Assembly (NCBI GenBank): GCA_002753095.1
Contig: PDZU01000012.1
Location: 1-56,097, forward strand
Direction of reading: 5' to 3'
DNA length: 56,097 nt
Source: Magnetococcales bacterium
Lineage (GTDB): Bacteria; Pseudomonadota; Magnetococcia; Magnetococcales; Magnetaquicoccaceae
Part shown: positions 1 to 9,201 of the stretch, piece after piece
Numbering within the stretch: position 1 is the stretch's first letter
Layout: every line of letters begins with the position of its first letter
Program-made: the position numbers and the translations under genes
Notes under the pieces: model-generated
Databases searched by the model: none
What the model was told of the DNA's origin: nothing
What the model saw: the letters and a program-made list of their open reading frames with translations, nothing else

Positions 1-1000
1 ACTGCTGCAACGCAATCGCCAACGGCCAACGCGATTGCCAACCCAGACGCATGCGCGCCTTGCTGCTGTCCAAACGCAACAAATGGGCCTCATGCGGATG
101 CACCACCCCACCATCACCCCGCCAAGTCGCCCCCTCACCCCACGCCCGACACATCCGCTCCACAACCCACTGCACCGGGCGCACGTCCCCATCCTGCGGA
201 CCAAAATTCCACCCCCCGGCAAACCGCTCCCCCTCGGCAAACAGACGCTGCGCCAACAACAAATAACCCGATAACGGCTCCAACACATGTTGCCAGGGAC
301 GCAACGCCTGCGGATGACGGATCACCACCGCCTCCCCCCGCGCAAAAGCCCGCAAAATATCCGGTACCAGACGATCCTGAGCCCAGTCCCCACCACCAAT
401 CACATTACCCGCCCGCACCGAAGCCAAGGCAACGCCACTGGCCTGAAAAAAAGAACGACGGTAGGCACTGCTCACCAACTCCGCACACCCCTTGCTGCTG
501 CTGTACGGATCATGGCCCCCCATGGCCTCCTCTTCCCGGTAACCCCAGTACCACTCGCGATTTTCATAACATTTATCGCTGGTTACATTGATCACCACCC
601 GCACCGACGCCGTATGCCGTACCGCCTCCAATACATGCACCGTACCCAACACATTACTGGTATAGGTGCCCACCGGGTCGCTGTAAGAAGCCCGCACCAA
701 CGCCTGCGCCGCCATGTGGATCACAATCTCCGGTTGCCACGCCTGCAGCACCGACTGCAGCCCCGCCAAATCACGAATGTCCACCAGATGGCTCGGCATC
801 GCCGCACCAATACCAGCCTCCTCAAACAGATTGGGACAACTGGGCGGTGCCAGAGCCACACCACACACCTTGGCCCCCATCCGCAACAACCAAAGAGCCA
901 ACCACCCCCCCTTGAAACCACTATGACCAGTCAACAAAACCCGCCTGCCCTGCCAAAAGGCATGCTCCACCCGCCCTGTGACACTCCCCATTTCGTTCAT
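1..1000 (-). CDS. rfbG: CDP-glucose 4,6-dehydratase (3' end beyond window)
   Basis: This extended short-chain dehydrogenase converts CDP-glucose to CDP-4-keto-6-deoxyglucose, the entry to CDP-linked 6-deoxy and 3,6-dideoxy sugars. I translated the minus strand from ATG at 1000; the frame stays open to the window edge, giving 333 residues without a stop. The Rossmann signature TGHSGFKGGW is at residues 24-33, VDIRDL follows, and the catalytic DPYSSSK lies near residue 160. The late part (WNFGPQ, then GWQSRW) matches the family's C-terminal half, so only the last few dozen residues should be missing. The ATG overlaps the TGA of rfbF by four bases (ATGA), implying translational coupling. The pathway is known for the family; the final sugar cannot be told because downstream genes are outside. 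Confidence 0.93.
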   Translation of the reverse strand, partial: MNEMGSVTGRVEHAFWQGRRVLLTGHSGFKGGWLALWLLRMGAKVCGVALAPPSCPNLFEEAGIGAAMPSHLVDIRDLAGLQSVLQAWQPEIVIHMAAQALVRASYSDPVGTYTSNVLGTVHVLEAVRHTASVRVVINVTSDKCYENREWYWGYREEEAMGGHDPYSSSKGCAELVSSAYRRSFFQASGVALASVRAGNVIGGGDWAQDRLVPDILRAFARGEAVVIRHPQALRPWQHVLEPLSGYLLLAQRLFAEGERFAGGWNFGPQDGDVRPVQWVVERMCRAWGEGATWRGDGGVVHPHEAHLLRLDSSKARMRLGWQSRWPLAIALQQ

Positions 1001-1776
1001 GGCTGCGCCCACTTGCGCCAAGGCGCCTGCCCCGAAGCCCACAACTCCTCCAAATACTGCTTGTCACGCAAAGTGTCCATGGGATACCAAAAACCGCTAT
1101 GCTCATAAGCCATCAACTGGCCCTCGCTCACCAACTGTTGCAACGGTCCCTGCTCCCAAATGGTGCCATCATCCCGCAAATACCGCAAAACCTGGGGCGA
1201 TAGCACATAAAATCCCCCATTGACCACCGAACCATCATAACGGGGCTTTTCCTGAAATGAGAGCACCCGCCCCGCCTGCAACTCCAACAGACCAAAACGG
1301 CTGGAGGGACGCACCGCCGTCAGGGTGGCCCACTTGCCATGCTGACGATGAAAGGCAAGCGACGCCGCAATATCCAGATCACTGACCCCATCGCCATAGG
1401 TGAAACAAAAAGCCTCTTCCCCCTGCAGATAAGGGGCCACCCGCAACAAACGTCCGCCGGTCATCGACTGTTCCCCGGTATCCACCAGGGTGACCCGCCA
1501 GGGTTCGGCACGCTGCTGCTTGACCTCCATGCGATTGTCGCGCATGTCAAAGGTCACATCCGACATATGCAGGAAATAATTGGAAAAATACTCCTTGATA
1601 TAATACCCCTTGTAGCCGCAACAGAGGATGAAATCATTGACACCATAATGGGCGTACATCTTCAGGATATGCCACAAAATAGGCCGTCCACCAATCTCCA
1701 CCATCGGCTTGGGCCGCACGGCGGTCTCTTCGCTCAGACGTGTTCCCAACCCACCCGCCAATATCACTGCCTTCAT
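997..1776 (-). CDS. rfbF: Glucose-1-phosphate cytidylyltransferase
   Basis: The enzyme makes CDP-glucose from glucose-1-phosphate and CTP, the step before RfbG. The protein is 259 residues, the usual family length. It opens with MKAVILAGGLGTRLSEET, the nucleotide-binding loop, followed by KPMVEIGGRPILWHI and the metal-binding TYGDGVSDLD near residue 125. Two more conserved segments, EKPRYDG and NGGFYVL, come later. The ATG at 1776 was chosen because MKAVILAGG is the conserved start and GGAGG lies eight bases upstream; an ATG two codons earlier is possible. It follows a GT2 glycosyltransferase by 17 bases and overlaps rfbG by four, so the three are probably one transcript. Confidence 0.95.
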   Translation of the reverse strand: MKAVILAGGLGTRLSEETAVRPKPMVEIGGRPILWHILKMYAHYGVNDFILCCGYKGYYIKEYFSNYFLHMSDVTFDMRDNRMEVKQQRAEPWRVTLVDTGEQSMTGGRLLRVAPYLQGEEAFCFTYGDGVSDLDIAASLAFHRQHGKWATLTAVRPSSRFGLLELQAGRVLSFQEKPRYDGSVVNGGFYVLSPQVLRYLRDDGTIWEQGPLQQLVSEGQLMAYEHSGFWYPMDTLRDKQYLEELWASGQAPWRKWAQP

Positions 1777-1793
1777 GCGCATACCCTCCCTAC

Positions 1794-3440
1794 TCACACC
1801 ACCGGAAACCACGCCTGATCACGATAGAGCAGGGTCAGGATAATTCCCGCCTGCTCCCGGCACCACTGCTGCGCCTCGACCGCAAAAAGATCCAAGGCCA
1901 GCGGATTTTCCTTGAACAAGCCGCGCAAATCGGGTGCTGCCGCATGAACCACCGCCAACAACTGCCTGATCCGCCCCACATCCCCCTCTGTGGCCGCCTT
2001 TTGCAACGGCCAACTCAAAGCTGGCACCAATTGGCGCAGATAAAAACGACGTCTGTTGCTCCCCTCCATCGCCTCCACCAGGCTTGGCAACTCGGCCACT
2101 GCCTCGGCCCACACCGTGGCATGGTTCCAGACCGCCCCGCCCAACGCCAGGGCCAACAGCACAGACGGATGGCGATGCCCCCGTTTTTTCAGCAACAAAG
2201 CCAAGACAAAGGCCGCCCGATCACGCCCATGTGCCAACAATTGCCCCAAAGCAGCCACCATCTCTTGGGCATTGAAAGGGGCACTCTGAATGAATCGTCC
2301 CAACTCGCTTAAATTGCCCGCCGCCTCCAGACGAAACACCGCCTCCAGAAAACTGTCGCTTTTGCCGGTGGCACTCTTCATCTCGGCCAACAGCGCCGTA
2401 AACTGCTGCGCATCCCGCACCCCTTCCCCCTGCGGCGGAGCACAAAATTGCCCATAAATACGCGCCAACTCTGCCAAAATCCGCTCCTTGTACGGATGCA
2501 GCTTCGGATAATGGCTGATGGCCGCCGCACAAAAATAGAGCCACCCCTTGCGCGTCAAACCCGGATGCAAACCATAATCCAGATAAACCGGCGCATTGAC
2601 CTCGCTGATCAAGCGAAAAGTCTCGGCGCACAACTGCCAATACAAATGGCAAAACAGATTGACATCAAAAGGTTGCCCCAACAGATGCACCGCCTCCAGC
2701 AGCGCATCTCGCAGGGAGATGACCAGATCCAAACGACTGCCCAACGAATAGGCCGAATGGTAACGTGCCGATTGCCCGGCAGTGCTGCCACTCTGCTGCG
2801 GCTCACCAACCGTGGCCACCACCTGCGCACTGACCCAAATATCACACAGGCTGCCAGTCAACAACTCCAGATAAAGGTGCGGATAAAGGCGATGGGCGGC
2901 GATATTTTCGCGCAGGCGCTGCAAGATCCCCTTCTGTTCGAGCAAGGCACGATGATAAAAAGTGCCCGTGATATAGGTGTTGGCGATACCATATTGGGTC
3001 AACGCCTCGCTCCCGGCCCGATAATAGCTCTCCGGGCGGGTGTGATAGGGCAAAGCCCCCCGCACAACCCCCAAATTGCTGCGCGCCTGCATCTCCGGCA
3101 ACAAACCCCGGATAACCTCGGTCTGCGGGCAATCCTCGTCACTGGAGATCATCAGCCAATCACCACGCGCCAACTCCAGACAGGCGAGAAAATTGCCATG
3201 AAACTCCCGATTGCTGGCATGACGCACATAGCGCAGACAAGGGTTGTCTGCCGCCAGTTCGGCGATACGATCATAATGCTCCCGCTCTTCGTGAGAACCG
3301 TTATCCAACAGCAACAACTCCCACCCCGCCGCCAAGGTGGGCAAAAGCTCCTCCACACGCTGCAAAGCCTTGCGGCCTCGGTTGTAGCTCGGAATGCACA
3401 GCGAAAAGAGCCTCGGCTCCTCCATCAGGCTGTTGGACAT
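1794..3440 (-). CDS. GT2 glycosyltransferase with shared C-terminal helical domain
   Basis: The protein has 548 residues. The N-terminal ~220 residues form a GT-A family 2 domain: FSLCIPSYNRGRKAL at the start, LLLLDNGSHEE (nucleotide-binding Asp), RHASNREFHGN, and the acidic cluster SSDEDCP in place of the DXD. It would transfer a sugar from a nucleotide donor to a glycan or protein; donor and acceptor are unknown. The last ~190 residues (from SDSFLEAVFRLEAAGNL) are helical and resemble the C-termini of the genes at 30846-32333 and 48138-49628 (RAAFVLALLLKKRG, LALALGG). The ATG at 3440 gives the GT2 motif a normal short leader; the RBS is weak. It sits between yejB and rfbF on the same strand. 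Confidence 0.85.
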   Translation of the reverse strand: MSNSLMEEPRLFSLCIPSYNRGRKALQRVEELLPTLAAGWELLLLDNGSHEEREHYDRIAELAADNPCLRYVRHASNREFHGNFLACLELARGDWLMISSDEDCPQTEVIRGLLPEMQARSNLGVVRGALPYHTRPESYYRAGSEALTQYGIANTYITGTFYHRALLEQKGILQRLRENIAAHRLYPHLYLELLTGSLCDIWVSAQVVATVGEPQQSGSTAGQSARYHSAYSLGSRLDLVISLRDALLEAVHLLGQPFDVNLFCHLYWQLCAETFRLISEVNAPVYLDYGLHPGLTRKGWLYFCAAAISHYPKLHPYKERILAELARIYGQFCAPPQGEGVRDAQQFTALLAEMKSATGKSDSFLEAVFRLEAAGNLSELGRFIQSAPFNAQEMVAALGQLLAHGRDRAAFVLALLLKKRGHRHPSVLLALALGGAVWNHATVWAEAVAELPSLVEAMEGSNRRRFYLRQLVPALSWPLQKAATEGDVGRIRQLLAVVHAAAPDLRGLFKENPLALDLFAVEAQQWCREQAGIILTLLYRDQAWFPVV

Positions 3441-3533
3441 GGTTTGCTCTCGGTTGCAAAAAATAAGGGGTTGCACGACACGACAGTGGAATGATGCAAG
3501 ATTCGGACTCACCCGACCAATACCCCGACAGAC

Positions 3534-4610
3534 TCAGGCAGCCCGATCAAAGGTGATCCGGGGATCCACCAGCATATAGGTCAGATCGGTCAACAATTTT
3601 GTCAACAATCCCAACAAGGTAAAAAAGTAGAGCGTGGCCATCACCACCGGATAATCCCGATTGATCACCGATTCGTACCCCAACAGACCCAACCCATCCA
3701 GACTGAAAATGGTCTCCAGCAACAGCGAACCGCTAAAAAAAGCCGCCACAAAGGAGCCCGGAAAACCGGTAATCAGGGGAATCATGGCATTGCGAAAGAC
3801 ATGGCGGTACAAAACTGCCCGTTCCGACAACCCTTTGGCCCGGGCAGTCAGCACATATTGCCGGGAGATCTCCTCCAGAAAACTGTTTTTGGTCAGCATG
3901 GTCATGACCGCAAAGGAACCAACCATGGAAGCAATGATCGGCAAGGTCATGTGCCACAGATAATCCACGATACGCAGCGGCCAGGAGAGAGAGTCCCAGT
4001 TGTCGGAGACCAAGCCCCGCAAGGGAAACAGATCCCAAAAGCTCCCGCCACCAAACAAAACGATCAACAACACGCCCAGCACAAAACCCGGAATGGAGTA
4101 TCCCACCAGAATGATGGTCGAAGTCAGGGCATCAAAACGGCTGCCATGCCGTACCGCCTTGCGAATGCCCAGGGGAATGCTGATCAGGTAGGTCAACAGG
4201 AAGGTCCACAGACCCAGAGAGATGGAGACCGGCAGTTTGTCGATGACCAGATCCACCACCCGCTTGTGATGGTAGTAGGATTCGCCAAAGTCAAAGCGCA
4301 GATAGTTCCAGACCATCTGCACGAAGCGCTCCCAGGCGGGTTGATCGAAGCCATACAGTTGCCGCAACGCCTCCACCTGTTCGCTGGCCACCCCACGGTT
4401 GCCGCGATAGAGACCACCGCTGCTGCCGCCTGCAGAAATTTCCAACCCTCCGCCACCGGCAGTACCACCACCGGAACGGTGTTCCAGCAGGGCGATCATC
4501 CGCTCCACCGGACCGCCCGGCACAAACTGAATCACCGCAAAGGTCACCCCCAGAATACCCAGCAGGGTGGGGATCATCAGCAGCAACCGCCGCACGATAT
4601 AGGCGCTCAC
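3534..4610 (-). CDS. yejB: ABC transporter inner-membrane permease YejB
   Basis: This is one of the two membrane subunits of the YejABEF importer, known in enterobacteria for peptides including microcin C. The protein has 358 residues (E. coli YejB about 364). It opens with MSAYIVRRLLLMIPTLLGILG, the first transmembrane helix, then FVPGGPVERMI, a Gly-rich periplasmic loop, and the binding-protein-dependent transport domain. That domain includes the EAA-like loop RAKGLSERAVLYRHVFRNAMIP, which contacts the ATPase. The start is GTG at 4610, overlapping the TGA of yejA as GTGA; longer upstream reading has no homology. yejE and yejF normally follow, but here a glycosyltransferase does. Confidence 0.93.
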   Translation of the reverse strand: MSAYIVRRLLLMIPTLLGILGVTFAVIQFVPGGPVERMIALLEHRSGGGTAGGGGLEISAGGSSGGLYRGNRGVASEQVEALRQLYGFDQPAWERFVQMVWNYLRFDFGESYYHHKRVVDLVIDKLPVSISLGLWTFLLTYLISIPLGIRKAVRHGSRFDALTSTIILVGYSIPGFVLGVLLIVLFGGGSFWDLFPLRGLVSDNWDSLSWPLRIVDYLWHMTLPIIASMVGSFAVMTMLTKNSFLEEISRQYVLTARAKGLSERAVLYRHVFRNAMIPLITGFPGSFVAAFFSGSLLLETIFSLDGLGLLGYESVINRDYPVVMATLYFFTLLGLLTKLLTDLTYMLVDPRITFDRAA

Positions 4611-6466
4611 GGTTTCTCCTTGGACAACGACGGTTGCGGCGCCAGGGCCGGATCGCGAATCCACCACGAAAAGAGCCACCCCTCTGCCGAATAGTACAAA
4701 GGCAACTGTTCCGGGCGCTGCAGATGGTGCCAATAGGCCACCCGATAATAGTTCAGGTACCAGTTGGGCACCAGATAGTGACCGGCCAGCAAAACCCGAT
4801 CCAAGGCACGACAGGCGGTGCGCAACGCCTCCCGACTCTCGGCATAGATGATCTTTTCCACCAGGGCATCGACCGCCGGATCCTTCAGGCCAATCAGGTT
4901 GCGGCTGCCCTGAATATCGGCACTGGCCGACTGCCACATGTCCCGCTGTTCATTGCCCGGCGATTGCGACTGGGCAAAGGTATGTACCACCATGTCAAAA
5001 TCAAAACTGTCCAGGCGACGTTGGTACAGGGAGAGATCCACCGTGCGATAGTTCAACTCCACCCCCAATTTTTTCAAATTGGCGGCATAGGGGGCCATCA
5101 CCCGTTCAAAAGCCGGAGAGGAGAGCAACATCTCCACCTTGAAGGGCTGTCCCCCCTTGCTCAGCAGACCGTCACCACCCAACTGCCAGCCGGCCTCTTT
5201 CAGCAACTCCGCCGCCCGGCGCAGATTGGCCCGCAGGGAACCAGGCGCCGCCGTGCTGGGGGGCGGTTGTACTGCGGCAAACACCGCCGGATCCAGTTGC
5301 CCGCGCAACGGTTCCAACAGCGCCAACTCCTCCGCTGCAGGCTTGCCCTGCGCCGCCAGATCCGAATTGGAAAAATAGCTGTCGGAACGGCGGTATTGAT
5401 TGTGGAACAGATTTTCGTTGCTCCACTCAAAATCCAGCGCCAAAGTCAGCGCCTGACGCACCCGTTTGTCCTGGAACAGCGGTCGGCGCAGGTTGAAGAT
5501 CCAACCCTGCATGCCCGCCCCCTGCTTGTGCGGCAGGCTCTCCTTGCGGATTCTGCCTTGGTCAAACTTTTCCCCCACATAATCCCGCGCCCACTGCTTG
5601 GAGTTGTTCTCAAAGATAAAATCAAACTCTCCCGCCTTGAACCCCTCCAGCGCCACCACCGGATCCTTGAAATATTTCACCACAATGCGCGCATAGTTAT
5701 ACTGGCCGCGCCGTACCGGCAACGCCTTGCCCCAATACTGGGCATTGCGCCGATAGGTGATGCTCTTGCCCGGATCAAAGGCCTCCACCACATAAGGCCC
5801 CGAACCCACCGGCACCGTCAAATCCCCCTTCTCGAAGGGATATTTGGCGTAAAAAGCCCGGTTCAACACCGGCATCTCGCCGGTGATCATCGGCAGTTCA
5901 CGGTTTTTTTGACTGAATTCAAAGCGAACCCGCATCTTATCCAGGGCCTGTACCGCTTTGATATCCTGCCAATAGCTTTGATAAAGCGGATGGGCCTTGT
6001 CGGAACGCAACACGTTGAAGGAGTAGACCACATCTTCCGCCGTCACCGGCGTGCCATCGGAAAAACGTGCCTGCTCGTGCAGTTGATAGGTTACCGACAA
6101 ACCATCCGCCGCTACCTGAATATCCTTGGCCAGCAGACCATATTGGGCAAACGGCTCATCCATCGATTGGATGGTGAGCGTCTCAAACAGCAGCCCCGCG
6201 AGCAGATCAGGCGGCGTTCCTTTCAAGGTGTAGGGATTCATCTTGTCGAAGGTGCCCAGGGAGTGCAGGGTCAAGGTACCCCCGACCACCGCCTTCTCCG
6301 AGGTGTAGGCAAAACGCTGAAAATCGGCACCATACTTCAGGTGTCCATCCAGACTGATGCCATGCGCCGCCTGGGCGGGCAGACTCCCGCTCAGCCCCCC
6401 CAACAGCAACAGCAGCAGAGAGAAACGCACAGCCCAACCCCGTGTAGCCGCAAAAGAGAGTTTCAT
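4607..6466 (-). CDS. yejA: Periplasmic solute-binding protein YejA (family 5)
   Basis: This extracellular solute-binding protein of the DppA/OppA type captures oligopeptide-like substrates for the YejB permease. It has 619 residues. A signal peptide covers about residues 1-33 (Arg near the start, a run of leucines, cleavage near AQAAHG). Typical family-5 segments follow: TLTLHSLGTFDKMNPY, FETLTIQSMDEP, DGLSVTYQLHE, ARFSDGTPVTAEDVVYSF and GSGPYVVEAFDPG. ATG at 6466 is preceded by GAGAGGAG at suitable spacing. It is the first gene of a minus-strand run with yejB, GT2, rfbF and rfbG; the spacing allows one transcript, but the glycan genes are unrelated in function. Confidence 0.93.
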   Translation of the reverse strand: MKLSFAATRGWAVRFSLLLLLLGGLSGSLPAQAAHGISLDGHLKYGADFQRFAYTSEKAVVGGTLTLHSLGTFDKMNPYTLKGTPPDLLAGLLFETLTIQSMDEPFAQYGLLAKDIQVAADGLSVTYQLHEQARFSDGTPVTAEDVVYSFNVLRSDKAHPLYQSYWQDIKAVQALDKMRVRFEFSQKNRELPMITGEMPVLNRAFYAKYPFEKGDLTVPVGSGPYVVEAFDPGKSITYRRNAQYWGKALPVRRGQYNYARIVVKYFKDPVVALEGFKAGEFDFIFENNSKQWARDYVGEKFDQGRIRKESLPHKQGAGMQGWIFNLRRPLFQDKRVRQALTLALDFEWSNENLFHNQYRRSDSYFSNSDLAAQGKPAAEELALLEPLRGQLDPAVFAAVQPPPSTAAPGSLRANLRRAAELLKEAGWQLGGDGLLSKGGQPFKVEMLLSSPAFERVMAPYAANLKKLGVELNYRTVDLSLYQRRLDSFDFDMVVHTFAQSQSPGNEQRDMWQSASADIQGSRNLIGLKDPAVDALVEKIIYAESREALRTACRALDRVLLAGHYLVPNWYLNYYRVAYWHHLQRPEQLPLYYSAEGWLFSWWIRDPALAPQPSLSKEKP

Positions 6467-6602
6467 CCTGTTTTACCCGCTCCTCTCGAAAGGTTGTTCG
6501 ACCATCAGGCCGGACCCGCTTGTCATCCCGTTGCGATAGCCCGCACCCCTGCAGCATAGGTCAGACAGGGGGAAATTGCCACGTTCAACGGCACCAACAG
6601 TA

Positions 6603-7667
6603 TCACACACCAATGCGAATGGGCGCCCGCCGGTTGCCCCAGGTGCCCGGTCTGGACTCAAATCGCCCGGCACAGGGGCTCTTGCAGGCATGGCAACACC
6701 CCTCTGCATCGAGTCGCCACGCCTTGATCTCGTAACCGATGCGCTCAATCAAACGCGCGCCACAGTGATGGCAGTGGGTGATGCTCCCCTCCGGATCCAC
6801 CACGTTGCCGGTATAGGCATAACGCACCCCATTGGCCAGGGCAATCTGCCGCGCCCGCTGCACCGTCTCCAACGGCGTGCGCGGCTTGTCGGTCATCTTC
6901 CAGTCGGGATGAAAGGCGGAAAAATGCAGCGGAACCTCTGGCCCCAGACGCTCCACCACCCACTGCGTCAAACGTTCCAACTCGGCAGTGGAATCATTTT
7001 CGCCTGGAATCAACAGTGTCGTCAACTCAATCCACACCGAGGTTTCACGCTTGAGATACTCCAGCACCTCCAAAACCGGCTGCAGATGGCCGCCGGTCAA
7101 ACGGTAGTAGAAGGATTCGCTGAACGCCTTCAAATCCACATTGGCCGCATCCATCGCCCCAAAAAAAAGCGCCGCCGGTTCTGGATCGATATAACCCGCC
7201 GTCACCGCCACCGACTGCACCCCACGCGCCCGGCAGGCTTTGGCCACATCCACCGCATATTCCAAAAAAATAATCGGCTCGTTGTAAGTGTAGGCCACGC
7301 TGCGACACCCGCTGTGCGCTGCCGCCTGTGCTACCGCCTCTGGCGCGGCAAAGGCGGCCAAGCGATCCATCTGCCGCGCCTTGCTGATATCCCAATTCTG
7401 GCAAAAACTGCAGGCCAAATTACACCCCGCTGTACCAAACGATAAAATTGGCGTTCCCGGCAAATAGTGGTGCAGCGGTTTTTTTTCCACCGGATCGATA
7501 CAAAAGCCGCTGGATCGACCATAGGTCGTCAATACCATTTGATTTTGTTCATTGGCCCGCACAAAACAAAAGCCGCGCTGCCCCTCCGCCAATTGGCAAT
7601 GTCGCGGACATAAATCGCACTGTATCCGCCCGCCCTCCAACGGATGCCAAAAGCCCGCTCTTACCAT
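6603..7667 (-). CDS. amrS: AmmeMemoRadiSam-system radical SAM enzyme
   Basis: The protein has 354 residues and resembles pyruvate-formate-lyase activating enzymes but belongs to the AmrS group of the AmmeMemoRadiSam system, whose reaction is not firmly established. An N-terminal Cys motif CDLCPRHC is at residues 17-24. The radical SAM motif is C82-x3-C86-x2-C89 in FGTAGCNLACSFCQNW. A C-terminal Cys/His-rich cluster (HCHHC, then CHACKSPC) looks like a metal site. ATG at 7667 has AGGAGG seven bases upstream. No AmmeMemo partner genes are in view. It is divergent from the rubrerythrin-like gene and lies upstream of yejA on the same strand with a 136-base gap. Confidence 0.88.
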   Translation of the reverse strand: MVRAGFWHPLEGGRIQCDLCPRHCQLAEGQRGFCFVRANEQNQMVLTTYGRSSGFCIDPVEKKPLHHYLPGTPILSFGTAGCNLACSFCQNWDISKARQMDRLAAFAAPEAVAQAAAHSGCRSVAYTYNEPIIFLEYAVDVAKACRARGVQSVAVTAGYIDPEPAALFFGAMDAANVDLKAFSESFYYRLTGGHLQPVLEVLEYLKRETSVWIELTTLLIPGENDSTAELERLTQWVVERLGPEVPLHFSAFHPDWKMTDKPRTPLETVQRARQIALANGVRYAYTGNVVDPEGSITHCHHCGARLIERIGYEIKAWRLDAEGCCHACKSPCAGRFESRPGTWGNRRAPIRIGV

Positions 7668-7727
7668 AGTATCCTCCTGTTTTTATGGATGGAATCCTTC
7701 CAAACTTCATCAAAGTATCACCGAATG

Positions 7728-7757
7728 TTGAATTTATTGTCAATCTATGCCTTAATA
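7728..7757 (+). promoter_or_regulatory. Possible sigma70 promoter of the rubrerythrin-like gene
   Basis: TTGAAT at 7728-7733 and TTAATA at 7752-7757 are separated by 18 bases, about 80 bases before the gene's ATG at 7836, in the only AT-rich stretch of the divergent intergenic region. The match is modest and no start site is known. Confidence 0.35.
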
Positions 7758-7835
7758 AATTTCGGTCGGATTGTGGCCCGTTTGACCTTTCGGGCACGCA
7801 ATTTCTTTGTCCATGACATCACCTTGGAGGGACTC

Positions 7836-8318
7836 ATGCAAGCTGCTATTCAGTTTTTCAGGGATGCACTGCGCCACGAAATGAAAGCCTCTGCGTTCTA
7901 CAGTAAAGCCGCAGAGATTACCCGGGATGACGAATCCCGTATGCTCTTTATCAAGCTTTCGGGGATGGAGGATGATCACGCCAACCAACTGGTTGCCAAA
8001 ATCAAGAAGGCCCCCTGCGCCCAGGGTCTGGACGTGGACAGCTTCGTGCGCGCACTGGAGAGTGATGCCGAAGCGACCATCAGCGACGCCGACCTGCACA
8101 CCATCACCAACGGTACCGTGCGCCAAGTTTTGGAGTTGGCCATCGGCTATGAAAAGCAGGCCGTGCAGAACTACGAAAACCTCGCCAATGAGAGCACCGA
8201 CGCCGAGGTAAAAGCGCACTGTTTCGACGCTGTCCAGGAAGAGGGCAGCCACGTGCGCGAACTGACCAATCTGTTGAACTCCCTGGATATGTCCGAGGAG
8301 GACCGCCCCGGTCTGTAA
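7836..8318 (+). CDS. Rubrerythrin-like ferritin-family diiron protein
   Basis: This four-helix protein of 160 residues probably carries a diiron site and acts in peroxide detoxification or iron handling. Carboxylate-rich helix motifs are visible: HEMKASAFYSKAAE near residue 12, GMEDDHANQL (ExxH) near residue 42, LAIGYEKQAVQNYENLA, and QEEGSHVREL (ExxH) near the end. There is no C-terminal rubredoxin domain, so it is an erythrin-only form. The frame is open further upstream, but ATG at 7836 has TTGGAGG five bases before it and gives the family start. It is monocistronic, with a strong hairpin just after the stop. Confidence 0.85.
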   Translation: MQAAIQFFRDALRHEMKASAFYSKAAEITRDDESRMLFIKLSGMEDDHANQLVAKIKKAPCAQGLDVDSFVRALESDAEATISDADLHTITNGTVRQVLELAIGYEKQAVQNYENLANESTDAEVKAHCFDAVQEEGSHVRELTNLLNSLDMSEEDRPGL

Positions 8319-8329
8319 TCTGTGTCATA

Positions 8330-8372
8330 CCCCCCCAGCCCTCTCTCACACGTGGGAGAGTGGCTGGGGGGG
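8330..8372. terminator. Strong hairpin, likely bidirectional terminator
   Basis: A long inverted repeat pairs CCCCCCAGCC on the left with GGCTGGGGGG on the right, with a CTCTC/GAGAG extension and a short ACACGT-like loop. It lies in the 67-base gap between two convergent genes (ends at 8318 and 8386). No U-tract follows on either strand, so it may work as an intrinsic terminator or as an RNA 3'-end stabiliser. Confidence 0.7.
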
Positions 8373-8385
8373 CAGCATTCCGACT

Positions 8386-9003
8386 TCAGGGGGCCAACAA
8401 CAAGCCCTGTTGTTGCATTGCCAGATAGATCTCCCGACTCACCCAGGCATCTGTCGCCGCATAGGAAATCTGAAACGGGCGCAGTTCCCGGCTGTCCCAG
8501 TTGGAACACTGGGCCCGTTTGGAGATGCGAAAGCCCAAAAAGTGGGCCGAAAGGCTGCGCAGACCATAACTTTCGATGCCCACGCGGCGCGTCACCTCGC
8601 TCAAGTCCAACATTTTTTTGGGCTGAAAGGGGAAGACGGACTGCAGGTGTTGCGAATCATTGACCAGCCCGACACCCACTTTCAGGATTTCCTGATCACT
8701 GAGCAGGTCGCTCAGCGGATCGTAGGAGGTCAACCGGGGCAGTTGAAAAATGTTGACATAGTCGGTTCCGGCCATCTGGATCAGCGAGGGGCGATAGCTG
8801 ATCCCTTTTTTGAAGGCCGGTCGGGTCTCCACATCGAATCCAATCACCTGTTCGTTGCGCAACTGCATCACCGCGTCCCGCAACTGGTCATCCGAGTCAA
8901 TCAGATTGATCGGTCCCTCCCACTTGCGAATCGGCAACTCGTTGATTTCCGCTTTGCTGAGCTTTCCCGTTGTTTCTGGTATCTGTCTGGACGGCAATCC
9001 CAT
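8386..9003 (-). CDS. DEDDy 3'-5' exonuclease (RNase D-like)
   Basis: The protein has 205 residues, a single exonuclease domain without the HRDC domains of full RNase D. The DEDDy motifs are present: D57 and E59 in GFDVETRP, D116 in VGLVNDSQHL, and Y181/D185 in YAATDAW. Two metal ions are expected at these residues for 3'-to-5' removal of nucleotides from RNA or DNA ends. Small stand-alone forms like this are common in proteobacteria and their substrate is usually unknown. It converges with the rubrerythrin-like gene and is divergent from the recombinase-like gene. Confidence 0.88.
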   Translation of the reverse strand: MGLPSRQIPETTGKLSKAEINELPIRKWEGPINLIDSDDQLRDAVMQLRNEQVIGFDVETRPAFKKGISYRPSLIQMAGTDYVNIFQLPRLTSYDPLSDLLSDQEILKVGVGLVNDSQHLQSVFPFQPKKMLDLSEVTRRVGIESYGLRSLSAHFLGFRISKRAQCSNWDSRELRPFQISYAATDAWVSREIYLAMQQQGLLLAP

Positions 9004-9201
9004 CGATAAAATTCTTTCTGGTCGTAGAGCAAGCCTGGAGGCGATTCATAGCACAATCCCGCCATTTCAGCAATCGGCCCCGATCATTTGCACCGAATTT
9101 TACTCTTTTGATACGATTGCCAGCGTGGGGTCAACTGCGTTATAAGCTTTAGTTGATACTTTCAACCTGTTTTGACCGTACCCTGGAAAACGCTATCGAC
9201 C

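Noticed and set aside
4634-6559. Plus-strand open frame of 641 codons
   Set aside because: Antisense to yejA, which has a signal peptide and family-5 binding-protein motifs.
7644-7835. Longer N-terminal extension of the rubrerythrin-like protein
   Set aside because: The upstream frame lies in the divergent promoter region, has no RBS, and the ATG at 7836 has a strong one.
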